From CAZCPB01 sp044223975 (GTDB lineage: Bacteria; Planctomycetota; Phycisphaerae; Phycisphaerales; UBA1924), in NCBI GenBank assembly GCA_044223975.1, contig JBGALI010000014.1, positions 62,001 through 126,000 on the forward strand: a DNA stretch of 64,000 nucleotides, written 5' to 3'. Positions 42,936 to 50,734 of the stretch are shown here, in pieces. Below the pieces are notes generated by a model. That model searched no databases. It had not been told where the DNA came from and worked only from the letters and a program-made list of their open reading frames with translations. The position numbers were made by a program, and so were the translations under genes. Within the stretch, counting starts at the first letter, position 1. Each line of letters opens with the position of its first letter.

Positions 42936-44936
42936 ATGACGATTCTCCCGACGATCCACGGACCCGCCGATCTCCGCGCCCTGCCCGTCGAGCGGTTGTC
43001 CGAGCTGGCCCAGGAAATCCGCGAGGCGATCTGCACGCAGGTCTCGCGCAGCGGCGGGCACCTGGCCCCCAACCTCGGGGTGGTCGAACTGACCATCGCG
43101 ATGCACTACGTGTTTGACTTCTCGCGCGACCGCCTGCTCTTCGACGTCGGCCACCAGTGCTACCCCCACAAGCTCCTCACCGGCCGACTCCCCATGCTCG
43201 ACGGCCTGCGTACCCGTGCGGGCATGTCCGGCTTCCCCGAGCCCAACGAGTCCCAGTACGACCTCTTCCGCGTCGGCCACGCCGGCACCGGCATCTCGAC
43301 GGCGGTAGGCATGGCCCGCGGCGACACCCTCGCCGGTGAAGCCTTCGACCCCGCGAAGAACAAGCCGGGCCGGCGCGTCGTCACGCTCATCGGCGACGCC
43401 TCGATCGTCAACGGCGTCGCGATGGAAGGCCTCAACAACGCGGGCACCCTCAAGCGACAGTTCCTCGTCGTCCTCAACGACAACGGCATGTCGATCAGCC
43501 ACCCGCAGGGCGCCCTCGCTCAGTACTTCGACCGCGTCCGCCTTTCCCACCTCTATGGCGGTTTGAAGAAATCCGCCCGCGGCATCCTCAAGCACATGCC
43601 CGGCGGCTCCATCGTCAAAGAGGCCTACCACCGCGCCGGCGAAGCCACCAAGGCCATGCTCAACGAGGGCGGCTGGTTCGAGCACTTCGGCCTCGTGACC
43701 GTCGGCCCCATCGACGGCCACGACCTGTCCTCCTTGATCGGCTTCCTCTCCGAGGCACGCGACTTCGACCGGCCCATGGTCCTGCACGTCAAGACCGTCA
43801 AAGGCAAGGGCTACGGCTTCAGCGAGGGCGAGAGCTCCAAGTTCCACTCGCCCCCGGCGTTCAGCGTCAAGGGCGAGTTCGACGACGAGGGCTGCCGCAT
43901 CGAGCTCAAGACCGAGGGCCGCTCGTTCACCGCGGCGGTCGGCGACGCCATGGCCGACATGATGGTGCGCGACGAAAAGGTCGTCACCTGCACCGCCGCC
44001 ATGCCCGACGGCACCGGCCTCACGAAGGTCCTCGCCCAGTTCCCCGACCGCGCCTGGGACACCGGCATCTGCGAGAGCCACGCCCTCGACATGATGGCCG
44101 GCCTCGCCCGCACCGGATTCCGCCCGTTCTTCGCCGTCTACTCAACCTTTTTCCAGCGCGCCTTTGACCAGGCCTTCCAAGAAGCCTCGCTCCAGGGACT
44201 GCCCGTGCGCCTGCTCCTCGACCGCGCCGGCCTCGTCGGCGGCGACGGCGCCGTGCACCATGGCTTCTGCGACATCGCCCTGCTCCGCACGCTCCCAGGC
44301 GCCATCATCGCCGCCGCGATCGACGAGCCCTCCCTCCGCGCAGCGCTCGAGTTCATGCGCACCTGCGATGACGGGCTCTCCGCCGTCCGCTACCCGCGCG
44401 ACACCGTGACGGAGCGATTCCTCGCCGACCCCTGTCCGCCCTTCGAGCTGGGCAAGGCCCGCCTGCTCAGCGGCCCCGACCCGCGCACCCAGCGCGCCGA
44501 CGCGGCCGTGCTGGTCTTCGGCGCGCTTGCCGTGCAGGCCACCGACGCCGCCCGCTCGCTCGCCCGCGACTACAGCGTCGCCGTCTACGACGCCAGGTTC
44601 GCAAAGCCGGTCGACACCGATCTCCTCCGCGCCCTCGCCGCGTCGGGCACTCCAATCGTGACGGTCGAAGACCACGCCGTCATCGGCGGGTTCGGCGCGG
44701 CGGTGCTCGAGGCCTACCAGGACATGGCCATCACCCCGCCACCGATCGCCCGGCTGGGGCTCCCCGATTCGTTCATCATGCAGGACTCGCGCACCCATCA
44801 ACTCGCTGAGGCGGGCCTCGACGCCCCCGCGATTACCCGGGAAATTCGCGCCTTGTGCGAGCGTGGGCCGGCCCCGCGTGCGCCCGTGGCCGCGCCCGCC
44901 CGAGCCCAAGCCGCGCACCCGAGCCCGGCGCGGTAG
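42936..44936 (+). CDS. dxs: 1-deoxy-D-xylulose-5-phosphate synthase
   Basis: First enzyme of the MEP isoprenoid route; joins pyruvate and glyceraldehyde 3-phosphate using thiamine diphosphate. The 666-residue protein has SRSGGHLAPNLGVVELTIAMH, VGHQCYPHKLLTGR, GDASIVNGVAMEGLNNAG with the TPP-binding GDx core, LVTVGPIDGHD, and in the second half DTGICESHALDMMAGLA with the catalytic Glu, YSTFFQRAFDQ and DRAGLVGGDGAVHHG with the conserved His. The middle TPP half and transketolase C-terminal domain are complete. A Pro/Ala-rich tail of ~25 residues is extra. Start ATG 42936. Confidence 0.96.
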   Translation: MTILPTIHGPADLRALPVERLSELAQEIREAICTQVSRSGGHLAPNLGVVELTIAMHYVFDFSRDRLLFDVGHQCYPHKLLTGRLPMLDGLRTRAGMSGFPEPNESQYDLFRVGHAGTGISTAVGMARGDTLAGEAFDPAKNKPGRRVVTLIGDASIVNGVAMEGLNNAGTLKRQFLVVLNDNGMSISHPQGALAQYFDRVRLSHLYGGLKKSARGILKHMPGGSIVKEAYHRAGEATKAMLNEGGWFEHFGLVTVGPIDGHDLSSLIGFLSEARDFDRPMVLHVKTVKGKGYGFSEGESSKFHSPPAFSVKGEFDDEGCRIELKTEGRSFTAAVGDAMADMMVRDEKVVTCTAAMPDGTGLTKVLAQFPDRAWDTGICESHALDMMAGLARTGFRPFFAVYSTFFQRAFDQAFQEASLQGLPVRLLLDRAGLVGGDGAVHHGFCDIALLRTLPGAIIAAAIDEPSLRAALEFMRTCDDGLSAVRYPRDTVTERFLADPCPPFELGKARLLSGPDPRTQRADAAVLVFGALAVQATDAARSLARDYSVAVYDARFAKPVDTDLLRALAASGTPIVTVEDHAVIGGFGAAVLEAYQDMAITPPPIARLGLPDSFIMQDSRTHQLAEAGLDAPAITREIRALCERGPAPRAPVAAPARAQAAHPSPAR

Positions 44937-44986
44937 TCTCCGCGACGCCCTGTGAATCCGCCGCGTGCCATCAACCCGGAGCGTCG

Positions 44987-45856
44987 ATGCCCCGCTCGGT
45001 CCTTGTCTTCTTCAACCGCCTCAAGCCCGAGGCTGTGGGTGCGCTCCCCACGCTCCGCGCCCTGTTCGCCGGCCGCGCCCGCATCGTTGCCGAGCGGGAT
45101 TCCACCGATGATTCGCCCCTGCCATCGGAGCCCTGCGATCTGGCCGTGGTGCTCGGCGGTGACGGCACCCTGCTCGCCGCCGCCCGCCGCCTCGCCGGCA
45201 CCGGCGTGCCCCTCCTGGGCGTGAACTTCGGCAAGCTCGGCTTCATGGCCGAGTTCGACATGGACTCCCTTACCCGCCGCGCCGACCTCGTGCTCGCCGA
45301 GGGCACGCTCCCGACGCGCGAGCTTCCCCTCTTGGCCGCGCAGGTCTTCGCCAAAGGCGCGTCCGCACCCCGCGCTGGTGGCACGTGCCTCAACGAGGCC
45401 GTGATCACCGCCGGCCCGCCCTTCCGCATGATCACCCTCTCGCTGGCGATCGACGGCAAGCCGGGCCCCACGCTCAGCGGCGACGGCCTCATCGTCTCGA
45501 CGCCGATCGGCTCAACCGCGTACAACGTCTCCGCCGGCGGCCCCATCGTCGCCCCGGGCGTCGACGCCGCGACCATCACGCCCATCGCCGCGCACTCACT
45601 CTCCTTCCGGCCCATCGTCGTGCCGCTCTCAAGCCGCATCGAGATCACCGTCGCCCACCCCAACACCGGCCCCGGCGGCGCCGGCACCACGCTTGTCCTC
45701 GACGGCCAGGTCCAGGTTCCCCTGCGCCGCGACGACCGCATCGTCCTTACGCGCGAACCCCGCAGCGCACGGTTCGTGACCAACCCCGACGGCAGCTTCT
45801 GGTCGATCCTCTCGAGCAAGCTCAACTGGGCCGCCACACCGCTGGCGCGGGAGTGA
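44987..45856 (+). CDS. nadK: NAD kinase
   Basis: Phosphorylates NAD to NADP. The 289-residue protein has the catalytic GGDGTLL motif (about residue 58), VNFGKLGFMAEF, CLNEAVITAG (NE-motif), GDGLIVSTPIGSTAYN, and the C-terminal RPIVVP. ATG 44987 is preceded by GGAG. It lies 50 bp after dxs on the same strand and may be cotranscribed, which would link NADPH supply to the isoprenoid route; this is inference. Confidence 0.95.
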   Translation: MPRSVLVFFNRLKPEAVGALPTLRALFAGRARIVAERDSTDDSPLPSEPCDLAVVLGGDGTLLAAARRLAGTGVPLLGVNFGKLGFMAEFDMDSLTRRADLVLAEGTLPTRELPLLAAQVFAKGASAPRAGGTCLNEAVITAGPPFRMITLSLAIDGKPGPTLSGDGLIVSTPIGSTAYNVSAGGPIVAPGVDAATITPIAAHSLSFRPIVVPLSSRIEITVAHPNTGPGGAGTTLVLDGQVQVPLRRDDRIVLTREPRSARFVTNPDGSFWSILSSKLNWAATPLARE

Positions 45857-45927
45857 CCCGACCGGCCCGCGCGGCAAGCGTGGCCTGAACGCACCGTGCT
45901 CCGAGTCCGGGGGCGCCACGATTCGCC

Positions 45928-46815
45928 GTGAACACTTTCCTATCCTTCCCCGTGCTCGAACGCCGCAACCCCGACCAACCACCTCCGATGATCTCCGTCG
46001 TCGCCCCCGCGCACAACGAAGAGGACAACATCGCCGAACTCGTCCGCCAGGTCGGCGCGGCGCTGGCCCCCGTCGGCCCGTTCGAGTTCATCATCGTCGA
46101 CGACGGCTCGACCGACTCGACCCGCGCCCGCGTCGAACAGCTCATGCCCTCCCGGCCCTGGCTCCGGTGCATCGCGATGCAGAACACGCCCCCCGGCAAG
46201 GGCAACGGCCAGTCCGCCGCCTTCCACGCCGGCTTCCGCGCCGCCCGTGCCGATCTCATCGCCACGCTCGACGCCGACCTCCAGAACGATCCCGCCGACC
46301 TGCCCGCCATGCTGGCCCTGATGCGATCCACCGGCGCCGATCTCGTGCAGGGCGACCGCTCCCACGCACGCCGCGACAGCACCGTCCGCCGCGCCGGCTC
46401 GGCCGTCGGCCGCTGGTTCCGCGGCACCCTCCTGTCCGACCGCGTCCGTGACACCGGCTGCTCGCTCCGCATCCTCCGCCGCGAATACGCCCTCCGACTC
46501 CCCCTCGAGCTCCGCGGCATGCACCGCTTCATCCCCGTCACGGTCGCGCACCTGGGCGGCAAGGTCGTCGAGTGCCGCGTCAACCACCGCCCCCGCGCCG
46601 CCGGCACCACCAAGTACGGCATGGGGATCGTCCAGCGTGCAATCCCGGGTCTGATCGACCTCTTTGCTGTCCGCTACATGCGCTCCCGCCGCCGGCCCAC
46701 GGAAAGTTCAGAGTTGCCGCGGACGCCCGATGCAACAGTCGCCGCGCCATCCGCGGCGGTCCCGCCGGCGGTGTCCTTTCCGACGCCGCACTCTCGCGAG
46801 GGCGCCCCGGTATGA
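45928..46815 (+). CDS. Glycosyltransferase family 2 (dolichyl-phosphate-mannose synthase-like)
   Basis: A 295-residue glycosyltransferase: PMISVVAPAHNEEDNIAELV, IIVDDGSTDST (UDP/GDP-binding), TLDADLQNDPADL with the metal-binding DxD-like D-A-D and GDRSHARRDS, plus RRRNHRPRAAGTTKYGMG-like acceptor motif. This is the pattern of enzymes that move a sugar to a polyprenyl phosphate. It lacks the usual C-terminal helices and instead ends in a Pro-rich tail. The stop overlaps the LAB_N gene (ATGA), indicating a functional pair. GTG 45928 is the start. Confidence 0.9.
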   Translation: MNTFLSFPVLERRNPDQPPPMISVVAPAHNEEDNIAELVRQVGAALAPVGPFEFIIVDDGSTDSTRARVEQLMPSRPWLRCIAMQNTPPGKGNGQSAAFHAGFRAARADLIATLDADLQNDPADLPAMLALMRSTGADLVQGDRSHARRDSTVRRAGSAVGRWFRGTLLSDRVRDTGCSLRILRREYALRLPLELRGMHRFIPVTVAHLGGKVVECRVNHRPRAAGTTKYGMGIVQRAIPGLIDLFAVRYMRSRRRPTESSELPRTPDATVAAPSAAVPPAVSFPTPHSREGAPV

Positions 46816-47459
46816 AGAAGTGGCAGTTCATCAAGTGGGAGCTGGTCCTGGCGATCTTCGGCCTCCTCGGGCTCGGCCTCTGGCTCGCCGGCGGTGAGGA
46901 ACTGCTCTACCACTACGATGACATCAGGCGCCCCGGTGCCGAGATGACCGGAGAAGTCCGCATCGGCAACTCCCGCGGCAGGATCGAGGTACTCCGCGTC
47001 AAAGGGCAGGAACCAACCCTGCGCATCCTCTTCCGCGACGGCGGATCTTCGCCCTCCATGACACCCGAAGAGTTCGTCAACATGTTTGGCGAACGCCGTT
47101 ACGCCGACGCCGTAGCGCCTCGCAACTGGATGTTCAGTTTCCTGAACACGACCTCGTGGGTGGGCGTCGCGTGGATCTGCGTCGGCTTCTTCGCCCAGGT
47201 GGTGTTCTCGGGGCGGATCATCCTCCAATGGCTTGTCAGCGAGCGAGAAAAGAAGAGCGTGGTGCCCGCCGCCTTCTGGTGGATGAGCCTTTGCGGCGGC
47301 GTGGTGCTCTTTGCCTATTTCGGCTGGCGCCAGGACGTCGTCGGCATCCTCGGCCAGGCCCCCGGGATCGTCGTCTACGGCAGGAATCTCCGCTTGCTTT
47401 ACAAGCACCGCAGGCGCGAAGCCCGCGCCCTGGCCCAGGCGCCGGCCCAGTCCGCCTGA
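46812..47459 (+). CDS. LAB_N (lipid-A-disaccharide synthase N-terminal) domain membrane protein
   Basis: A 215-residue membrane protein. After one N-terminal helix (WELVLAIFGLLGLGLWLAGG) and a ~75-residue extracytoplasmic stretch, residues 100-200 match the LAB_N family: FFAQVVFSGRIILQWLVSEREKKSVVP, FWWMSLCGGVVLFAYFGWR and QAPGIVVYGRNLRLLY. LAB_N is found at the N-terminus of some lipid-A-disaccharide synthases, and as a separate protein beside glycosyltransferases that modify lipids. Direct overlap with the upstream glycosyltransferase suggests they act together in flipping or modifying a lipid-linked sugar; that is inference. Confidence 0.88.
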   Translation: MKKWQFIKWELVLAIFGLLGLGLWLAGGEELLYHYDDIRRPGAEMTGEVRIGNSRGRIEVLRVKGQEPTLRILFRDGGSSPSMTPEEFVNMFGERRYADAVAPRNWMFSFLNTTSWVGVAWICVGFFAQVVFSGRIILQWLVSEREKKSVVPAAFWWMSLCGGVVLFAYFGWRQDVVGILGQAPGIVVYGRNLRLLYKHRRREARALAQAPAQSA

Positions 47460-47555
47460 ACGCGGCTCGCAGGTTCAAAGACTCTTCACGCCGCCCCGCC
47501 CCACCCGGCGCCCGGTCCTGATACCATGCCGCCCGTCTCGTGAACGGATTCACAG

Positions 47556-48176
47556 ATGCGCGCCTACCTCGACGACCAACCCCTCCGTCCCGACCCCGCC
47601 TCCGCGGACGACGCCCTGCGCGCCGGCGCCAACGCCGCGCAGCGCCGCGGCCGCATCATCATCGACATCATCGCCGACGGCCGATCGGTCGGGCCCGACG
47701 AACTGGGCACGCCTTCCGTCAGCCCCGTCGACGAACTGCGATTGGTTTCCGCCGAACCGCTCGCGCTCGTGCGCGAAGCGATCGGCGATGCCCGTGGGCT
47801 CCTCTCCGACCTGCGAGCGGTTCAGACCCGCGCCGCCGACGCGTTCATGCTGGGCGAATTCGAGGACGGCGTCGTCCAACTTCGCGACGTGGTGGGCGCA
47901 TGGCAGCGGGTGCGCACGGCCGCGGAGCAGGCCGGCGTCCTCCTGTCCACCCCCGTCGAATCGCTCGCCCTTGACGTCGGCGACGGCCCGCGCCCGATGC
48001 GCAACGAGATCGACACGCTGGCCGCGACGCTCTCGTCGCTCCGCGACGCGATTGCCAAACAGGACGTCGCCGCGCTCGCCGACCTGCTCGAGTACGACCT
48101 GGGCGCCCTCGCCCGGCGGTGGGACAGACTTCTCGCCGCGTTCATGGAGACCGGCCCATGTCAAGGACGATCGTGA
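47556..48176 (+). CDS. Conserved-looking soluble protein, unknown function
   Basis: A 206-residue protein, largely helical. The N-terminal 50 residues contain RRGRIIIDIIADGRSVGPDEL, a strand-turn-helix motif; the rest alternates amphipathic helices (ALVREAIGDARGLLSDLRAV, TLAATLSSLRDAIAKQDVAALADLLEYDL) and would form a helical bundle or coiled coil. I recognise no family. ATG 47556 is the start. It overlaps the next gene (48158), so the two probably work together. Codon positions are clearly biased, so it is coding. Confidence 0.75.
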   Translation: MRAYLDDQPLRPDPASADDALRAGANAAQRRGRIIIDIIADGRSVGPDELGTPSVSPVDELRLVSAEPLALVREAIGDARGLLSDLRAVQTRAADAFMLGEFEDGVVQLRDVVGAWQRVRTAAEQAGVLLSTPVESLALDVGDGPRPMRNEIDTLAATLSSLRDAIAKQDVAALADLLEYDLGALARRWDRLLAAFMETGPCQGRS

Positions 48177-48961
48177 GCCCGCTCCTTTCACCCCCGCGGA
48201 GGCACGCGCCGATGCCCGCAGACCGGCAGGCCAAGTTGATTGACGAAAGCATGGAAAAGGCCAGCATCGCGCTGGTCGCGACGGACTACTTCGAGGCCGA
48301 ACGCCTTTGCGTCCGCGCGCTGGCGACGGCGCGCGCCGCGGGCGACTTTGAGCGCATGGCCCGCATCTGCCTGCCGCTTCTCGAAGCCCGGCGCCAGAAG
48401 CGTCAGGCCGCCGAATCCAGCGGCCGGATCATCGTGATCGGCGATTCGCCCGTTCGATTCACGCCGCGCGAACCGGCGTGCTTCCTGTTCCGGCCCCCGT
48501 TGATCGCCGTCGAAGCGCGGACGTTCCGCGAGCAGGCCGACCGCAAGCGCGTCCCAGCCTTCGTGCTCTGCCGCGAACCCATGACCCGCGCCGGCAAGTG
48601 GCCCATCGCGGCCGTGGGCGAGTCGCGCCTGATCGGCATGACGACCGTGCGCGCCCAGGTCGACCCGCCCGCGGGCGTCACCTTCACCGGCGAAGGATCG
48701 ACCCGCGACAACTCGATGGACGCTCCCTCTCTGGAGTGGTTCTGCGCCGCCGGCGAAGCGCTCGGTGACGCGGCGATCGCCGCCGTCAACCCCAAGCTCC
48801 CCGCGGCCTTCCGTGTCGAGCACCTGCTGGCGGCAGTCGACGCCGTGCCGCACCACGAAAAGCTCCACCAGCGACTCGAAGAGACGTGCCGCATCGCCGC
48901 CGTCGAGCCGCCCCCCGTCACCACGCTGCCGCGCGAATGGGCCGAACTCGATTACCAGTAA
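48158..48961 (+). CDS. Soluble protein, unknown function
   Basis: A 267-residue protein. A helical N-terminal third (SMEKASIALVATDYFEAERLCVRALATARAAGD) is TPR-like, followed by a mixed alpha/beta domain with GRIIVIGDSPVRFTPREPACFLFRPPLIAVEA and GSTRDNSMDAPSLEWFCAAGEAL. No catalytic motif is evident. The gene starts at ATG 48158 (GGAG upstream), 19 bp inside the previous gene, so translation is coupled. The pair 47556/48158 looks like a small conserved unit, but I can name no process. Confidence 0.72.
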   Translation: MSRTIVSPLLSPPRRHAPMPADRQAKLIDESMEKASIALVATDYFEAERLCVRALATARAAGDFERMARICLPLLEARRQKRQAAESSGRIIVIGDSPVRFTPREPACFLFRPPLIAVEARTFREQADRKRVPAFVLCREPMTRAGKWPIAAVGESRLIGMTTVRAQVDPPAGVTFTGEGSTRDNSMDAPSLEWFCAAGEALGDAAIAAVNPKLPAAFRVEHLLAAVDAVPHHEKLHQRLEETCRIAAVEPPPVTTLPREWAELDYQ

Positions 48962-48975
48962 CCTGGGCCTGTGCG

Positions 48976-50274
48976 CTACGCGACGCCGGACGGTCGGTCG
49001 GGCCGCTTCGTGTCTTCCTCGTGGAGCGAGCCGAGCCGGCGCAGTTCGGGGATCTTCCACGCCACCGCCGCGACGACCAGCAGCGTGCCGATGCCGCCCG
49101 TGACCACCGAGAACACCGCCCCGCCCGCGACGGTGGCGCCCGTGAGCAGGCGGTACAGCCACGCCGCGCCGCCGCTCTCGAACGCGCCGAGTTCGTTGCT
49201 GACCTCGATGAACATGGTGTTGACCGCCGAGACCCTCCCGCGCAGCTCGTCGGGTGTGCGGACCTGCACGAGCACGTGCCGGATCACGACCGAGATGTTG
49301 TCGATCGCGCCCTGCGCACCGAGAAGGAACAGCGACAGCCAGAAACTTGTTGACAGCCCGAACAGGATCGCGCACACGGCCCACAGGATCACGGAAGTCA
49401 GGAACGCGCGCCCCGCGCGGATGAACGGCGGCCGGTGGGCGAGATAGAGGGACATCAGCGCGGCACCGACGTAGGTCGACGCACGGAGCATGCCCAGGCC
49501 GTCGGCGTCCACGTGCAGAATGTCCGCGGCGTAGACAGGCAGGAGCGCGGTGGCGCCCCCCAGCAGCACGCCTAGGCAGTCGATCAGGATGGCGCCCAGG
49601 ACGGTCTTTTCCTTCCGGACGTACCCGAGCCCGCCGAGCATGGAGCGGAGGGTCAGCTTTCCCGCCGTCACCTGCGGGCGAACGGGGCGGATGAACGACG
49701 CCGTGATCGCCATGATGGCCGTGAGCACGGCGGTCGACGTGTACACCGGCCACGCCTCGCCCGTCCAGAGGATCAGCTTCCCTGCCACGAAAGGGCCGAG
49801 CACACCGCTGACGTGAAAGACGCCCGTGTTCCACGCGACGGCGTTCTGAAAGATTTCCTTGGGCACGATCAGCGGCATCAGCGCGCCGCGGGCCGGGCCC
49901 GCGAACGCGCGCACGCAACCGGTGACGACCAAGAGCGCGTAGACCATCCAGAGCGGGCCGTCGAAGTACGACCACGCGGCGAGCGCGGCGGTGGCCAGCG
50001 CGAAGCCGGCCTGGCCGAACACCACGATCCACTTGCGGCTGAAGACGTCGGAGACGTGCCCGGCCGGCAGCGCCAGGAGCACGACCGGCAGTGCGCGGCA
50101 GAGCCCGGTGATGCCCAGAGCCAGTTCCGAGTGGGTCCGGTGGTACACCTCCCACCCGATCGCCATCGCGAGCATCTGGAGCCCGGTCGACGAGAGCGCG
50201 AACCCCCCCGCGAAGGCGCGGAAATTCGGAACCCGGATCGCGGCGTAGGGGTCGTGGCGGGGAGAGTCGGGCAC
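48976..50274 (-). CDS. Major facilitator superfamily transporter
   Basis: A 432-residue transporter with about twelve membrane helices. Its pattern resembles EntS/drug-type exporters: FRAFAGGFALSSTGLQMLA (helix 1), the loop AGHVSDVFSRKWIVVFGQ with the MFS D-x-x-G/R-K signature, and a repeated layout in the second half (SVILWAVCAILFGL). The long middle part IRPVRPQVTAGKLTLRSMLGGLGYVRKEKT links the halves. Substrate unknown. Start ATG 50274. The 3' end converges with the 48158 gene, 14 bp apart, so it must have its own promoter in the 50275-50734 gap. Confidence 0.9.
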   Translation of the reverse strand: MPDSPRHDPYAAIRVPNFRAFAGGFALSSTGLQMLAMAIGWEVYHRTHSELALGITGLCRALPVVLLALPAGHVSDVFSRKWIVVFGQAGFALATAALAAWSYFDGPLWMVYALLVVTGCVRAFAGPARGALMPLIVPKEIFQNAVAWNTGVFHVSGVLGPFVAGKLILWTGEAWPVYTSTAVLTAIMAITASFIRPVRPQVTAGKLTLRSMLGGLGYVRKEKTVLGAILIDCLGVLLGGATALLPVYAADILHVDADGLGMLRASTYVGAALMSLYLAHRPPFIRAGRAFLTSVILWAVCAILFGLSTSFWLSLFLLGAQGAIDNISVVIRHVLVQVRTPDELRGRVSAVNTMFIEVSNELGAFESGGAAWLYRLLTGATVAGGAVFSVVTGGIGTLLVVAAVAWKIPELRRLGSLHEEDTKRPDRPSGVA

Positions 50275-50323
50275 GCGGCAGAGGGTACGTGGATCGCGCG
50301 CGGCGGGGTGATCGGGCGGGAAT

Positions 50324-50355
50324 GAAAAAACGCGGCGGCGTGATGCCGCGGCGTT
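50324..50355 (-). terminator. Rho-independent terminator (minus strand)
   Basis: An 11-bp stem with one mismatch (50329-50339 with 50345-50355), 5-nt loop, then TTTTTTCATT on the minus strand. It lies 43 bp beyond the stop of the decayed gene fragment and upstream of the MFS gene, so it must belong to that fragment's transcript. Confidence 0.7.
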
Positions 50356-50397
50356 GCGTGGGATCGTTGATCGCCGAAGAGAATCCGGCGCTTCGGG

Positions 50398-50595
50398 TCA
50401 GCGGGCGGACCGCCGACGGCGCGCCGCGATGCCGACGGCGAGGCCGGCGAGGCCGAGGGTGAAGTGAGTCGGGACCAGCGCGCCCGGGGCCCACGCGGCG
50501 CCGGTGGCGCGCTGCGTGCCGTCCGCGAGGGGCACGTAGATCGTCGAGCCGTGGAGGTGGCCACGGTTGTCCCGCCGCCCATGAGTGCCCAGACT
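50398..50595 (-). pseudogene. Fragment of a secreted PEP-CTERM-like gene (C-terminal part)
   Basis: A minus-strand frame of about 66 codons with no ATG, bounded upstream by an in-frame TGA (50596-50598), ends in ALVPTHFTLGLAGLAVGIAARRRRSAR: a short polar part, a hydrophobic helix and an Arg cluster, as in PEP-CTERM-type sorting tails. A good terminator follows. The fragment thus looks like the 3' remnant of a gene whose 5' part is lost. Alternatively it is a chance open frame; the terminator argues against this. The 50275-50734 stretch otherwise holds no gene. Confidence 0.4.
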
Positions 50596-50700
50596 TCAAG
50601 AGGTTGGGCAAGGACCTGCGCTGGTAATTTCCCCTAATCCTCCGCTAACGATCGGCTGGTGGGAGTCCGGAATCCTGCCCGCAGGTACACTGACCAGCGA

Positions 50701-50720
50701 GGCGAGCCGCGACGCTCGCC
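50701..50720. other. Small hairpin just before the SGNH gene ribosome binding site
   Basis: A perfect 7-bp stem (GGCGAGC with GCTCGCC, 6-nt loop) ends 14 bp before ATG 50735. It could influence translation initiation or be an operator; nothing decides. Confidence 0.3.
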
Positions 50721-50734
50721 GCCGGGCGGAGATT

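Noticed and set aside
48188..50611. Minus-strand open frame of about 800 codons
   Set aside because: It runs out of frame over the MFS gene and its terminator, with an Arg-rich composition and no domain; the MFS frame is clearly coding.
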